The position numbers and the translations under genes were made by a program. A stretch of 54,862 bases of DNA from Sphaerospermopsis aphanizomenoides BCCUSP55 (GTDB lineage: Bacteria; Cyanobacteriota; Cyanobacteriia; Cyanobacteriales; Nostocaceae), in contig NZ_LUFH02000024.1 in assembly GCF_001586785.1 (NCBI RefSeq), forward strand, positions 14,293 to 69,154. The letters are read 5' to 3'. Every line of letters starts with the position of its first letter. Positions within the stretch are counted from its first letter, which is position 1. The notes under the pieces were generated by a model, which saw only the letters and a list, made by a program, of their open reading frames with translations, ran no database searches and had not been told where the DNA came from. Shown in pieces: positions 33,866-42,968 of this stretch.

Positions 33866-35185
33866 TCATTTTTCACCCCAAATCACTTCTAACCGTTCCT
33901 GAGCTTCTTTTAAAGCAGCTTCAGCCGAAGATTTACCTAATAATGTAGCTTCAATTGCTCTACCCAAACTATCAGAAATCCGACTATATCCAGCGATAAT
34001 TGGTCGAGAACGAGCTACAGGCATTTGCTCTACAAATACTTTTAACCAAGGTTTGTCACTCAGATATTTTTTGTATTCTTCACTTGTAGCAGATTTGAGA
34101 TTAACTGGTAAAAAACCACTACCTATAGCCCATTCTGTCTGAAATTCTTCACTTAACACAAATTCTAAAAACTTGAATGCAGCTTTTTCTCTTGCTGGAG
34201 TTGTTTTCATCACAAACAAACTACCAGTACCTGTGACTGTAGATTGAGTAGCATTAGCCGGGATTGAAAATACCTGATAATCAACTTGAGATTTAGTGAT
34301 ATAAGTCCAAGGTCCAGTAATTTGCATAGCTGCACGACCTTGAAAAAACGCATCTTCTTCATAACCTCTTTCTGGAGGAGAAAGAGTTGCTAAACCATCT
34401 TTAATTAAGTCTTGCCAAAATTTTAAAGCAGTAATAGTTCCTTCATTCATTAAATTTGGACTATCATTAGTTACTATTTCACCTCCAGCACTCAACAAAA
34501 AGGGAAACCAACTAAAAACAGTCCATTCTCCCTTACCTAAAGGTAATAAGATGCCATACTGTTCTGGTCGCTTATCACCATTTTTGTCGATAGTTAATTT
34601 TTTAGCAACTTCTCTAAATTCTTTCCAGGTTCTAGGAGTTTGAGTAATTCCCGCTTTTTTAAACAAATCAGAACGGTAAAAAATGGCAAGATTGCTGGTG
34701 TAATATGGGATTGACCAAATGTGATTATCTAATGTTAATTGCTCAAATAAATTGGGACTAACTTCTGATTTTACAGGTGATTGAGCTAACCAATTTTCTA
34801 AAGGTACAATTGCCCCTAGTTCTGCAAACTGACCAGTAAATTGTGGGTCAAATGCAAGAATATCGGGAGGTGCATTACCCACTACTGCTGTTAATATTTT
34901 AGGCAATCCTTCTGCATAAATAGACTCTACTTGAATATCAGGATGAGTCTGATTAAATTTGTCTACTAATTTATTAAAAACATCTCGATTATTAGGGGGG
35001 TTAATTGCTTGCCAAAGTGCTAAATGAATTATTCCATTATTTTTATGTGTAGCTTCTTGACAACTAGATAAAAATACAATGCAAAAACTCAAGACAATTC
35101 CTAAAATTGCCAGTGTCCCAGCGGAATGAACTAACTGACGCAAATAATTTCTGATTTGTAATAAAAACAACAGGATATTATTCAT
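33866..35185 (-). CDS. Lipoprotein extracellular solute-binding protein (ABC sugar type, family 1)
   Basis: A 439-residue binding protein. The N-terminus has a long basic lead, a hydrophobic segment and lipobox L39-S-S-C42, so it should be lipid-anchored in the periplasm. The family 1 pattern includes LALWQAINPPNNRDVFNKLV, FNQTHPDIQVESIY, PDILAFDP, IPYYTSNLAIFYR, and PAREKAAFKFLEFVLSEEFQ. Family 1 proteins bind oligosaccharides, glucosylglycerol or glycerol phosphates. The permeases and ATPase are not in the window. It begins nine bases behind the GT2 gene and may be the last gene of the glycan cluster's transcript. Confidence 0.88.
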   Translation of the reverse strand: MNNILLFLLQIRNYLRQLVHSAGTLAILGIVLSFCIVFLSSCQEATHKNNGIIHLALWQAINPPNNRDVFNKLVDKFNQTHPDIQVESIYAEGLPKILTAVVGNAPPDILAFDPQFTGQFAELGAIVPLENWLAQSPVKSEVSPNLFEQLTLDNHIWSIPYYTSNLAIFYRSDLFKKAGITQTPRTWKEFREVAKKLTIDKNGDKRPEQYGILLPLGKGEWTVFSWFPFLLSAGGEIVTNDSPNLMNEGTITALKFWQDLIKDGLATLSPPERGYEEDAFFQGRAAMQITGPWTYITKSQVDYQVFSIPANATQSTVTGTGSLFVMKTTPAREKAAFKFLEFVLSEEFQTEWAIGSGFLPVNLKSATSEEYKKYLSDKPWLKVFVEQMPVARSRPIIAGYSRISDSLGRAIEATLLGKSSAEAALKEAQERLEVIWGEK

Positions 35186-35194
35186 GTCAAAAAT

Positions 35195-35842
35195 TTATCT
35201 AGATGCAGAAACATTATTAGTAAAATTCTTACTTACACTAGTTTCAGCCCTAGTATAAACATAAGTCTCAGGCTCTTTGATTGTGTGTGTTTTAAAGATT
35301 TTTTCTGCTCTTTCCCATAAATCTGTATCTTCTCCATAAGTCATGTGTTTAAATCCTTGCAACTCAAAAAATACCTTTCTTTTGCCAAAAAATGTTGGAC
35401 CTAAAACACATTCTTTTAAATTAATTAATTTACCAGGTTGATAATAATCTGCAACTAAAATTTCTTCTTCGCTGAAAAATCCCCCTTGAATCAAGTCAAT
35501 TTCGGGATTAGCTTTCATATATTCTAATCGTGACTCTAAATGATTTGGTTTATATGAATCGTCGCTATCAAGCAATGTGATGTATTTACCAAATGATGCC
35601 TGGATTCCTGCATTTTTGGCATAACATTGTTTTTTATTCTGATGCTTTAAATAACGGATATTATTGTATTTACCTAGATAGGAATTGACAATTTCAAAAG
35701 TATTATCATTACTACCATCATCTACTATTAAAAGTTCCCAATTTGTAAAAGTTTGATTGAGGACACTATCAATGCCTTTATTTAAGTAATGAGCGCGGTT
35801 ATAGGTACAGACAATAATGCTAATTGCTGGGCTGATATCCAA
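35195..35842 (-). CDS. Glycosyltransferase family 2
   Basis: A 215-residue GT-A enzyme. It has ISIIVCTYNRAHYLNKGIDS, WELLIVDDGSNDNTFEIV (first Asp for UDP), and ITLLDSDDSYKPNHLE (DxD metal site), then GEDTDLWERAEKIF near the C-terminus (acidic general base position). The protein is short but covers the catalytic domain. The only start available is TTG 35842: an in-frame stop lies about 50 bases upstream and no Met precedes the first conserved strand. A weakly translated or 5'-altered gene is therefore possible. Confidence 0.85.
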   Translation of the reverse strand: MDISPAISIIVCTYNRAHYLNKGIDSVLNQTFTNWELLIVDDGSNDNTFEIVNSYLGKYNNIRYLKHQNKKQCYAKNAGIQASFGKYITLLDSDDSYKPNHLESRLEYMKANPEIDLIQGGFFSEEEILVADYYQPGKLINLKECVLGPTFFGKRKVFFELQGFKHMTYGEDTDLWERAEKIFKTHTIKEPETYVYTRAETSVSKNFTNNVSASR

Positions 35843-35890
35843 AGCGATAGTACTCAGAAGGCATTCCGTAATTGTAACTTATTTAAGTGA

Positions 35891-36997
35891 TTATTTTTGA
35901 GCGACAATACAGGTAGCTACTGGATAATCTGGATGAAAAGCATCTAATTCTTCAGTAGTTAATTCTTCAGTCGCTATGCCATGATAACTAGCAATCACAC
36001 TAATAGGATTACCATAAACATATAATTTTTTCTGGGAGAAATTTCTAAACATCCAAGCAAAAGCATCAGGTAAAGGCCGCCAATAGTCCATTGGTGTAGC
36101 ATGGAGTCTGACCGCACTAGGAACCATTGCAAAACATTTTCCCCCTGGTTTTAACCAAGTGTAAATATTTTCTACTACTTGCCAAGGTGCATAACAATGT
36201 TCTAGGACATTAAAAGTAATAATAGAATCAAATGATTCTGGTTGAATCATAGATACATCGTGAGCATCACCGACTATATCTATTCCTAGACCTGGTTCTA
36301 GATTCATAATTTGATATGATGAACCAGGGTTAACTTGATAGAAATCTTTATCTTTTGGTATACCCCCAATTTCTAAGATATTACCAGTAATTTGTGGATA
36401 AATTTCTGCTATAAATTTGTTTAAATAATATCTATCAACTGGTTTTCCCCTAGTTAAACCAAATGCTTGACAAATGGGAACAGTTTTTTTCAAATCTCCC
36501 CAATTGAGAGAATGGGTAGCAACTGACAATAAACCAATTTTTTCTAGATAGATAACTAATTGGCAAAAACTGTCAATACTGTTAATTTGTTCTAAGTCGT
36601 TTTTGAGGTTGTTTTCTGCAAAAAATTGTGTCAATACTTGGTAATTATTTTGGCTTAATGGTGCCAGTTCATATTCGTCTTCTTTTTCAATAAAGCTGCG
36701 AAAGCCTTTACCAAAAAGAGTGAGGCTTTTGTCGGATAAAAAGATGATGGCGTTGTTGCTTAAATGTTGATATTTTTCTATTTCTGTAGTAACTTGCTCG
36801 TTAATTGCAGCTGATTTAACTTGTTGAAATATTTGATAAGCTGATTCAATGTCATGCTCATGCACAAATATTTCTAAAATGGTTAACCAAGATTGATAAA
36901 AGATAATTTCTGGTGAGCGTTGACTCCAAGCAAAGATAGCGTTTACTTGGGAATTTTCAATTTTCAAGAAGGCGTTGGGTATATATTGTTTAGTCAT
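35891..36997 (-). CDS. SAM methyltransferase with an N-terminal extension
   Basis: A 368-residue protein. Residues about 1-190 are an unrecognised helical region. Residues about 200-330 are a class I methyltransferase: NILEIGGIPKDKDFY (motif I variant), GIDIVGDAHDVSMIQPESFD, SIITFNVLEHCYAPWQVVEN and WLKPGGKCFAMVPSAV, followed by HATPMDYWRPLPDAFAWMF, common in methyltransferases of sugar or glycolipid clusters. The acceptor is unknown. It lies between GT1 and GT2 genes (gaps of about 50 bp), which supports a role in decorating the same glycan. Confidence 0.8.
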   Translation of the reverse strand: MTKQYIPNAFLKIENSQVNAIFAWSQRSPEIIFYQSWLTILEIFVHEHDIESAYQIFQQVKSAAINEQVTTEIEKYQHLSNNAIIFLSDKSLTLFGKGFRSFIEKEDEYELAPLSQNNYQVLTQFFAENNLKNDLEQINSIDSFCQLVIYLEKIGLLSVATHSLNWGDLKKTVPICQAFGLTRGKPVDRYYLNKFIAEIYPQITGNILEIGGIPKDKDFYQVNPGSSYQIMNLEPGLGIDIVGDAHDVSMIQPESFDSIITFNVLEHCYAPWQVVENIYTWLKPGGKCFAMVPSAVRLHATPMDYWRPLPDAFAWMFRNFSQKKLYVYGNPISVIASYHGIATEELTTEELDAFHPDYPVATCIVAQK

Positions 36998-37051
36998 TTT
37001 GTTTGTGCGATTGGTTTGTTAGTTTTAGGAAATATTAATTTTGATAACTTA

Positions 37052-38329
37052 TCAATTTTTGGATTTTAAATTATTTGAGATTACCTCCTCAATAATATCC
37101 ACAGCACGAGGAACACCCCCCGCTTTTTGAATAGCGGTTTTTAGTCTGAGTGCATTTTCTTGATAAGATGGTTGCGTTAAAACTTCTTGAATAGCTTGAC
37201 TTAATCTCTCAGTTGTCAACCGGGAAGTAGTAATAAATTGCCCTACACCACTCCAAGCAATACGAGAAGCAACTCCTGGGTGGTCATTAGTGATAGGAAT
37301 AGTCACCATAGGTACACCATAAAAAAGAGATTCTAACACCGTATTTGTCCCAGCATGGCAAATCGTCAGACTGGCCTTTTGCAATAATTCTAATTGTGGT
37401 GCATATTTGACAACAATAGGATTTCCCGGTAAATTTGGCAATGCTTGAGTTTCTAATCCACCTCCCAAGGCAATTACTAATTGTGCATCTAAACCTACGC
37501 AAGCTTCAGCAATTTTATAGAAAATATGGGTGAGACGATTTTGTAATGTCCCCATTGAAGCATAAATTAAGGGTTGTCCATTCAATTTTTCCCAGGGAAA
37601 ATCAATTGGTTTCCTCACTGTTGCATCAAAGTGAGGCCCAGTAAAATGGAGTATCCCGTCTAAATTAGTTCTTGGGTACTCAAACTCTGCTGGTTGTTGA
37701 CTAATTATTGCTAATTTAGAAACAGAATAGAAATCGTTGATATTCACACAAGGCGGCAGATTACACTTTTGGCGATATGCTGAAATCACTTTGTAAATAG
37801 GTTGAGCAAAACTACGAATTACCCCATAACCAACAAGATTACGTAATCTTGCCCACCAAACTGGGTTATATTTCCAAGTGGTAAAAGCTGGCGGAATAGT
37901 ATCATCAAAACCGTTAACTAAAGCGGAAGAAGCCGTAACAAAGGGAATATTTAGTAAGTCGGCAACTGTGCTTCCTCCGAATATACATTCATCAATTATT
38001 AGTGCTTCTATTCCCGCATCTTTAATCACTTTTGGGGCATCACGCAAAAATAAATTTGTTGTTTTTTCAGATAAAGAAATGGTGTAACGCAATGCTGCTA
38101 AACCAGTTAGTTTGCCTAGTTCTTCATAAAATTTTGCTGTTGTTCCTACGGGAAAATCAATTGGTGAAATAGCTCGAAATTCTAAGCCAGCAACTTTAGC
38201 ATTTGCTTCTGCATCAGACATACCCAATACTGTGACACGATGACCTCGCCTTTGGAGTTCACGTCCTAAAGCAGTCATTGTGTTTAAATGTCCAGTAGCA
38301 GCTGGGCAGATAGTACCGAAGTGTGTCAT
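37052..38329 (-). CDS. UDP-glycosyltransferase family 1 (MGT / CrtX-like)
   Basis: A 425-residue GT-B enzyme. The N-terminal acceptor domain has FGTICPAATGHLNTMTALGR (catalytic His region) and HRVTVLGMSDAEANA. The C-terminal nucleotide domain has LIYASMGTLQNR, VIALGGG, and the donor motif APQLELLQKASLTICHAGTN, then PMVTIPITNDHPGVASRI. It resembles zeaxanthin glucosyltransferase CrtX and macrolide glycosyltransferases, so the acceptor may be a carotenoid or another lipid-like aglycone. The start is ATG 38329. It is clustered with the FkbM and methyltransferase genes. Confidence 0.88.
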   Translation of the reverse strand: MTHFGTICPAATGHLNTMTALGRELQRRGHRVTVLGMSDAEANAKVAGLEFRAISPIDFPVGTTAKFYEELGKLTGLAALRYTISLSEKTTNLFLRDAPKVIKDAGIEALIIDECIFGGSTVADLLNIPFVTASSALVNGFDDTIPPAFTTWKYNPVWWARLRNLVGYGVIRSFAQPIYKVISAYRQKCNLPPCVNINDFYSVSKLAIISQQPAEFEYPRTNLDGILHFTGPHFDATVRKPIDFPWEKLNGQPLIYASMGTLQNRLTHIFYKIAEACVGLDAQLVIALGGGLETQALPNLPGNPIVVKYAPQLELLQKASLTICHAGTNTVLESLFYGVPMVTIPITNDHPGVASRIAWSGVGQFITTSRLTTERLSQAIQEVLTQPSYQENALRLKTAIQKAGGVPRAVDIIEEVISNNLKSKN

Positions 38330-38381
38330 ACTTTTTCCATTGATTTAATTATTTAAAACCATTCTTTTACCTGTACTATCT

Positions 38382-39182
38382 TCACAGACTGGCATGGGTA
38401 TCATACCACGGTTCTATTACTTTGAGTGCTTCTAAGAACTTTTTTCCTAGAGGAAGATCATAAATAAATCCATTCAATCTAAATATTTTATAGTACAAGA
38501 AAATGCGTTTATAGCAATTGATTGCTTGACTTTCTGAGAGCCAATTTCCTGGTGTTTCTTCTCCAAAGAGTCCGCTAGAACCAAATTGAAATTTATGTTC
38601 ACTGTATTGGCCTTCTCGTGCTGGAAAAGGACACATTTGTTGTGATATTTTCTCTTGGTTAATAACTTTAAATTTCTGATAACCCAGTTCTTTTAATAGG
38701 TTAAATTCTTCCAATAAGCTACTCCAAGAAGTTTTATCTGATTCTATGGATATAAACTGGGGTTTACTGTCAAAGTGCCGTAATGCTTTTACGCACAACA
38801 GGTCTGCACCTTCAATATCAATTTTCAGATAGTAGGGAATGCCAAATTCTTGCAAAATGTTTTCAAATTTAGAACTTTTTACAGTGATTCCTAGGGATTT
38901 TGTCCCATATACCTCGTTTCTTTTCACCCAATCTGGAGAAATTGTACCCCAAACACTATGGTTGAGGTTAGCGTAGAAAGTGATTTCGCCATTCTGTGGG
39001 GCTATGGCCAGATTAAGAAGTTGCAGTTGACCATCATCTATGTATGATTGCAGTCTGTTTTTTGTAGTTTCATAAAGCTGAGGATCTGCCTCTATGCCAA
39101 CTACTCGAAAACCTTTTTTTAAATAGTATTCCGTGTCTTCACCCTGATGAACACCAACATCAATTATGAGATTTTTATCCAT
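38382..39182 (-). CDS. FkbM family methyltransferase
   Basis: A 266-residue methyltransferase. FkbM features are LIIDVGVHQGEDTEYYLKKG (motif I), VVGIEADPQLYETTKNRL (acidic residue binding SAM ribose), FENILQEFGIPYYLKIDIEG and ADLLCVKALRHF. FkbM proteins O-methylate hydroxyls on sugars or polyketides. It is the first gene of the minus-strand run down to 33866, with gaps of about 50 bp to the next genes, so it probably leads an operon. The promoter would be in the 130-bp AT-rich gap to 39313. Confidence 0.88.
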   Translation of the reverse strand: MDKNLIIDVGVHQGEDTEYYLKKGFRVVGIEADPQLYETTKNRLQSYIDDGQLQLLNLAIAPQNGEITFYANLNHSVWGTISPDWVKRNEVYGTKSLGITVKSSKFENILQEFGIPYYLKIDIEGADLLCVKALRHFDSKPQFISIESDKTSWSSLLEEFNLLKELGYQKFKVINQEKISQQMCPFPAREGQYSEHKFQFGSSGLFGEETPGNWLSESQAINCYKRIFLYYKIFRLNGFIYDLPLGKKFLEALKVIEPWYDTHASL

Positions 39183-39312
39183 AGATCATGAGTTTTTACA
39201 AGCATAAACAAAAATTACCTCTGGAATTATTATTGCATGATTTAGAAACCATTATCGCTAGTATTTTGGTATTTGTGATTTCTAACAGTCATGCCAATTT
39301 TTCTATATAAAT

Positions 39313-40218
39313 TTATTTTTTGATTTCTAATATCCCTGCTGTTGCATCTAATGTTACTTTTACACCAACAGGTAAAGCTGCATTAGGGCTATCATGACCA
39401 AAGGGTAAATCTGAGACAATAGGAATGTTTAAATCAGATAATCTATCTTGTAAAACTTCCTCTATACTCAAACTAGGTATGTTAGGTGGTGCTTCACACT
39501 TGGTAAAACTTCCTAATGCAATACCACGAACTTTCGATAAAAGCCCACTTAACCGCCACTGAGTTAACATCCTATCAATACGATAGGGTGCTTCTGTCAC
39601 ATCTTCAAAAGCCAAAATCACACCATCAAGGTTAGGTAAAAGCGGTGTACCTAAAAGATGAGTTGCTACTGTCAGATTACCAGGAAGTAGCACACCTGTC
39701 ACTGTACCACCACCCCAACCTTGACCCTTTAAAGGTGCGAGGGGACGACCTTCTAGAATGTCAAATAGCCTCTGTATTGACCATTCTGGCTCATTGTTTA
39801 GGGTAGTAAGTACGGGTCCATGTACACTGACAATTCCGGCATTATAGAGACTCCAAAGCAAAGCTGTGATATCAGAAAAGCCTATCAACCATTTGGGATC
39901 TGTTGTGTTTTGTTGCCAGTTCCAATCTTCTAAAATGCGGGTACTACCAAAACCACCCCTAGTGCAAATAATACCTCGACATTCTGGATCTTGCCATGCG
40001 GTTGCAAGTTGGTGACGACGGTGGGCATCTGTACCTGCAAGATAACCATGTCTATTATCTATGTTATTGCTGATTTCGATGCGGTAGCCGTGCGACTTCC
40101 ATATTTCCACACTTTGATTAAATGCCGCAAATTCCCGCAACGCACCACTGGGAGCAATAACACGCAATAAATCACCTGGTTTTAAAGGTGGTGGTAAGGC
40201 AGATTTGAGAGTGGACAT
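39313..40218 (-). CDS. LD-carboxypeptidase (peptidase S66)
   Basis: A 301-residue S66 family serine peptidase. The nucleophile is S115 in WLIGFSDITALLW; the catalytic Glu is in LAFEDVTEAPYRIDRML, and the His is in DLPFGHDSPNAALPVG. LRVIAPSGAL at the start and CTRGGFGSTRIL are also characteristic. LD-carboxypeptidases remove the terminal D-Ala from tetrapeptides during peptidoglycan recycling; MccF relatives give microcin C immunity, but nothing nearby suggests that. It is cytosolic, with no signal peptide. A TTGATAA array lies at its start. Confidence 0.92.
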   Translation of the reverse strand: MSTLKSALPPPLKPGDLLRVIAPSGALREFAAFNQSVEIWKSHGYRIEISNNIDNRHGYLAGTDAHRRHQLATAWQDPECRGIICTRGGFGSTRILEDWNWQQNTTDPKWLIGFSDITALLWSLYNAGIVSVHGPVLTTLNNEPEWSIQRLFDILEGRPLAPLKGQGWGGGTVTGVLLPGNLTVATHLLGTPLLPNLDGVILAFEDVTEAPYRIDRMLTQWRLSGLLSKVRGIALGSFTKCEAPPNIPSLSIEEVLQDRLSDLNIPIVSDLPFGHDSPNAALPVGVKVTLDATAGILEIKK

Positions 40219-40219
40219 T

Positions 40220-40254
40220 TTGATAATTGATAATTGATAATTGATAATTGATAA
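40220..40254. repeat. Short tandem heptamer repeat, TTGATAA x5
   Basis: Five exact TTGATAA units directly upstream of the LD-carboxypeptidase start (40218), so the usual ribosome binding site is replaced by repeat sequence. The same unit occurs at 6250-6287. Confidence 0.95.
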
Positions 40255-40337
40255 TTGGTGATAAGATTCTCATCTTTATCTTTATCAACCATCCGGATTC
40301 CTGAACTGAAGTTATGGGCAGTGTGTCCTGAATTCTT

Positions 40338-40557
40338 AGAGGTTGTTTTAAAAGTTTCTGGCTGTGACTTTAGGCACTTATTGATCCCCCCTAACCCCCC
40401 TTAAAAAGGGGGGAATTAGAATCAAAGTCCCCCTTTGCAAGGGGAGCCAGTGCGGTCTTGGGGGTTTCCCTCATGAGCAACTGGCGTGGATTTAGGGGGG
40501 ATCTAAAAGTTTTTGATACATTACTAAGGACTTTTCAAACATCCTCTTACTGTTAAA
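40338..40557. mobile_element. Dispersed inverted-repeat element, copy 1 (220 bp)
   Basis: The ends AGAGGTTGTTTTAAAAGT (40338-40355) and ACTTTTCAAACATCCTCT (40540-40557) are inverted repeats with 15 of 18 matches. The interior holds nested C/G-run hairpins of the CCCCCCTTAAAAAGGGGGG type. Reverse-complemented, it aligns with the element at 44841-45004, apart from an extra stretch of about 50 bp. There is no coding capacity, so it would need a transposase in trans. It ends three bases beyond the peptidoglycan-binding gene's stop. Confidence 0.75.
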
Positions 40558-40560
40558 TTT

Positions 40561-41673
40561 TTAGTTGTTAGGCATATCTGTTATTTGTCCGGTAAAATTA
40601 CGCATACGATTAATTTGATTTAAAGCATATTTGGCTGTTGCTTGGACTTCTGGATCTGGATCATCTAGCGCATGAAGCAATATCTTACTCATTTGTGCCA
40701 TCATGTCATAAATCCGCACCAAATCACGAATAGCATTTTGCCGTACTTGGGGATTATCATTTTGCATAGATATTGCCAATGCACGGTTCATGGGTTTGAG
40801 GGTACGAGTACCAATTTCTGCCAATGCTGACAAAATTAAACCTTGTTGTTGAGAATCTGCATTAGTCAGCAAATCTACTAAAGGTTGAACTGCACGGGAA
40901 TCACCTTGTTGGGCTATATTCCAAATTGCTTTTTTTTGCTGTGTTAAATCACCACTTTGTAAGTCTGCTATTAATCTGTCAAACAAATTGAGTGTGGAAA
41001 CAACAGAAGTGTGTTCCAATGGTAATACTTCTGTTGTCGAAATTGGTGATGGAACTGAAGGAGCCGATTTGAGAAAAAATCTTGGTCTTTTTTGAGGAGA
41101 TGGATTTAAAAGTGGTTGTTCTGAATTTCCAGACTCTACATCTTCTTTACTATCAGCTAACCTTTGGGCAGTATAAAAAAATAGGCTCACAACTCCTAAA
41201 ACCCCAAAACTGATTAATTTCCACAAATTATCATTTTTTGGTTGAACTTGTATTTGAGTCTTTGGTTTATCGGTGACAGTCAAAGCAGAATTAGGAGAAT
41301 TATTACATTTAACTTTCCCTTCTAAAACGTCTTGGAGATGCTGTATTGTAGACTCATCAGCAATGCCATCAACTTTTTTTAAACCTTGTTCTTGCTGAAA
41401 TTGAGCTACGGATTTTTGGGTACTCGGACCATACTGCCCATCAATCAAATCATTGTAATAACCTAACGCTTTCAGTTGGACTTGAATCACTTGGACTTCT
41501 GCACCTTGAACACCTGGACTGAGAACCGTCGGTTGGCTAGGTGTTGATTGAGGTGTAGCACCTATAGAACGACTTGGATATACACCAAGGCACAAACAAG
41601 AGGATAAGATCAGGAGGGAATTGGTAATTCTTAAGTGGTAATTTCTAATTGATAATTGCTTATTAACCCTCAT
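40561..41673 (-). CDS. Peptidoglycan-binding domain / HEAT-repeat membrane protein
   Basis: About 370 residues. The very N-terminus (KQLSIRNYHLRITNS) is encoded by sequence resembling the heptamer repeats, followed by a signal-type hydrophobic stretch (LLILSSCLCLGVYPSR). Residues about 50-110 are a PG_binding_1 domain (VQVIQVQLKALGYYNDLIDG, YGPSTQKSVAQFQQEQGL). A single helix (LISFGVLGVVSLFFYTAQ) is followed by a linker and by HEAT-type repeats (about 215-355: AVQPLVDLLTNADSQQQGLI, LLHALDDPDPEVQATAKYAL). The wall-binding part would be periplasmic and the HEAT part cytosolic. ATG 41673 with GAGG upstream is preferred over TTG 41688. It probably shares a transcript with the EamA gene. Confidence 0.8.
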   Translation of the reverse strand: MRVNKQLSIRNYHLRITNSLLILSSCLCLGVYPSRSIGATPQSTPSQPTVLSPGVQGAEVQVIQVQLKALGYYNDLIDGQYGPSTQKSVAQFQQEQGLKKVDGIADESTIQHLQDVLEGKVKCNNSPNSALTVTDKPKTQIQVQPKNDNLWKLISFGVLGVVSLFFYTAQRLADSKEDVESGNSEQPLLNPSPQKRPRFFLKSAPSVPSPISTTEVLPLEHTSVVSTLNLFDRLIADLQSGDLTQQKKAIWNIAQQGDSRAVQPLVDLLTNADSQQQGLILSALAEIGTRTLKPMNRALAISMQNDNPQVRQNAIRDLVRIYDMMAQMSKILLHALDDPDPEVQATAKYALNQINRMRNFTGQITDMPNN

Positions 41674-41697
41674 TTTCCTCATCTCCAATTGATTAGC

Positions 41698-42768
41698 TTA
41701 AGGTAAAATTTCTGGTTCAGATTTTCTTACAGGTAAGGTGACAGTGTTGAGTTGCTTGGGAAGAGATGTTTCTAAAACTGGTAGCGGCTGATTAGCTTTT
41801 TCATTGATGGTAATTTGCTGATTTTTACCTGCTAAATTCTCCCGTTGATTGATTAAATAAATACTAATTAAAGTTAAGCAAACTCCCGCCCATTGAATGG
41901 GACTGAGAACTTCTGAGAGAAAAAGATGACCGAATATCAATGCAAAAACAGGTGTGAGAAAGGTGAGAGAACTTAAGCTAGTCAGATTACCACTAGAGGC
42001 AAAATAGAAGAATAAACCATAAGCGATCGCACTACCAAATATAGTTGCATAACTTAAAGCTAACCAATCAGAGATTACCAGATTTTCCCACTGTTGGGAT
42101 TCCACAACGTAAGAAACTCCCCACAACGGCAAACCTCCTAAAATCGTATGCCATCCTGTAGCTACGACCGGGTCAGCATATCTACATACATAGCGAATGA
42201 GTACAGTTCCCACAGCCATTGATAAAGCTGCTAGTAACATCAACCATTCACCATTTGCAAACAATTGTTGCCAGTTATCTGTGGTAATATTTACTCCTGA
42301 GTCAAGAAGATGAAAAATCCATTCTTTCGGCAAGCCAATTAAACTAATACCTGTGACTCCTAATCCTAACCCTAACCATCCCCACAGGCCAATATGTTCT
42401 TGAAATAGCCATAAGGAAAGTAAAGCTACGGCTAAAGGTTGGGAGTCAATCATGACAGAACCTAAACCCGCACTGGTTCTCACCAAGCCCTCTGCTAAAA
42501 AACCTTGAAACAGCGTACCATCCACCAAGGCAAATATAGTAATCCATAGCCATGCTAACCATCCTTTGGGTTGGGGTCTACCCATAAATGCCGCAGCGAT
42601 GAGAATTAACACCCCCGCAGGTAGCAAACGTACTCCTGCCATAAATAGAGGTGTTGTATGGGGTATTACACCTTTCATCGCCACCATTGCTGTACCCCAG
42701 AGGAAAAAGGGGGCAATTAACAATAGGGAAGCTACGGTAGATTTCGATCCTCTGAGTTGCAGTTGCAT
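41698..42768 (-). CDS. EamA/DMT-family transporter
   Basis: A 356-residue membrane protein with ten hydrophobic helices in two EamA repeats. The first repeat starts LLLIAPFFLWGTAMVAMKGV (typical WG motif) and contains RLLPAGVLILIAA; the second has LMLLAALSMAVGTVLIRYVC and ends LFLSEVLSPIQWAGVCLTLI. DMT members export amino acids, nucleobases or other metabolites; the substrate is unknown. The C-terminal 50 residues are hydrophilic. The peptidoglycan-binding gene starts about 25 bp downstream on the same strand. Confidence 0.9.
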   Translation of the reverse strand: MQLQLRGSKSTVASLLLIAPFFLWGTAMVAMKGVIPHTTPLFMAGVRLLPAGVLILIAAAFMGRPQPKGWLAWLWITIFALVDGTLFQGFLAEGLVRTSAGLGSVMIDSQPLAVALLSLWLFQEHIGLWGWLGLGLGVTGISLIGLPKEWIFHLLDSGVNITTDNWQQLFANGEWLMLLAALSMAVGTVLIRYVCRYADPVVATGWHTILGGLPLWGVSYVVESQQWENLVISDWLALSYATIFGSAIAYGLFFYFASSGNLTSLSSLTFLTPVFALIFGHLFLSEVLSPIQWAGVCLTLISIYLINQRENLAGKNQQITINEKANQPLPVLETSLPKQLNTVTLPVRKSEPEILP

Positions 42769-42968
42769 GAGTTAGCTTTTATCTTTAGTAAATTAGGTGG
42801 AAACATTACTTTACCTAATTTTACAGAAACATTTACTTTTATGTTCACTTAGCATCCAGAAAAAAAAGCATAAATACTTAAAGGTAGCTAAAAATACAAT
42901 AATTCTTTTGAATGACTAAAAACTGAATTGTTTTTGATCAGTAAATAAAATAGTAATAAAAATCTGAT

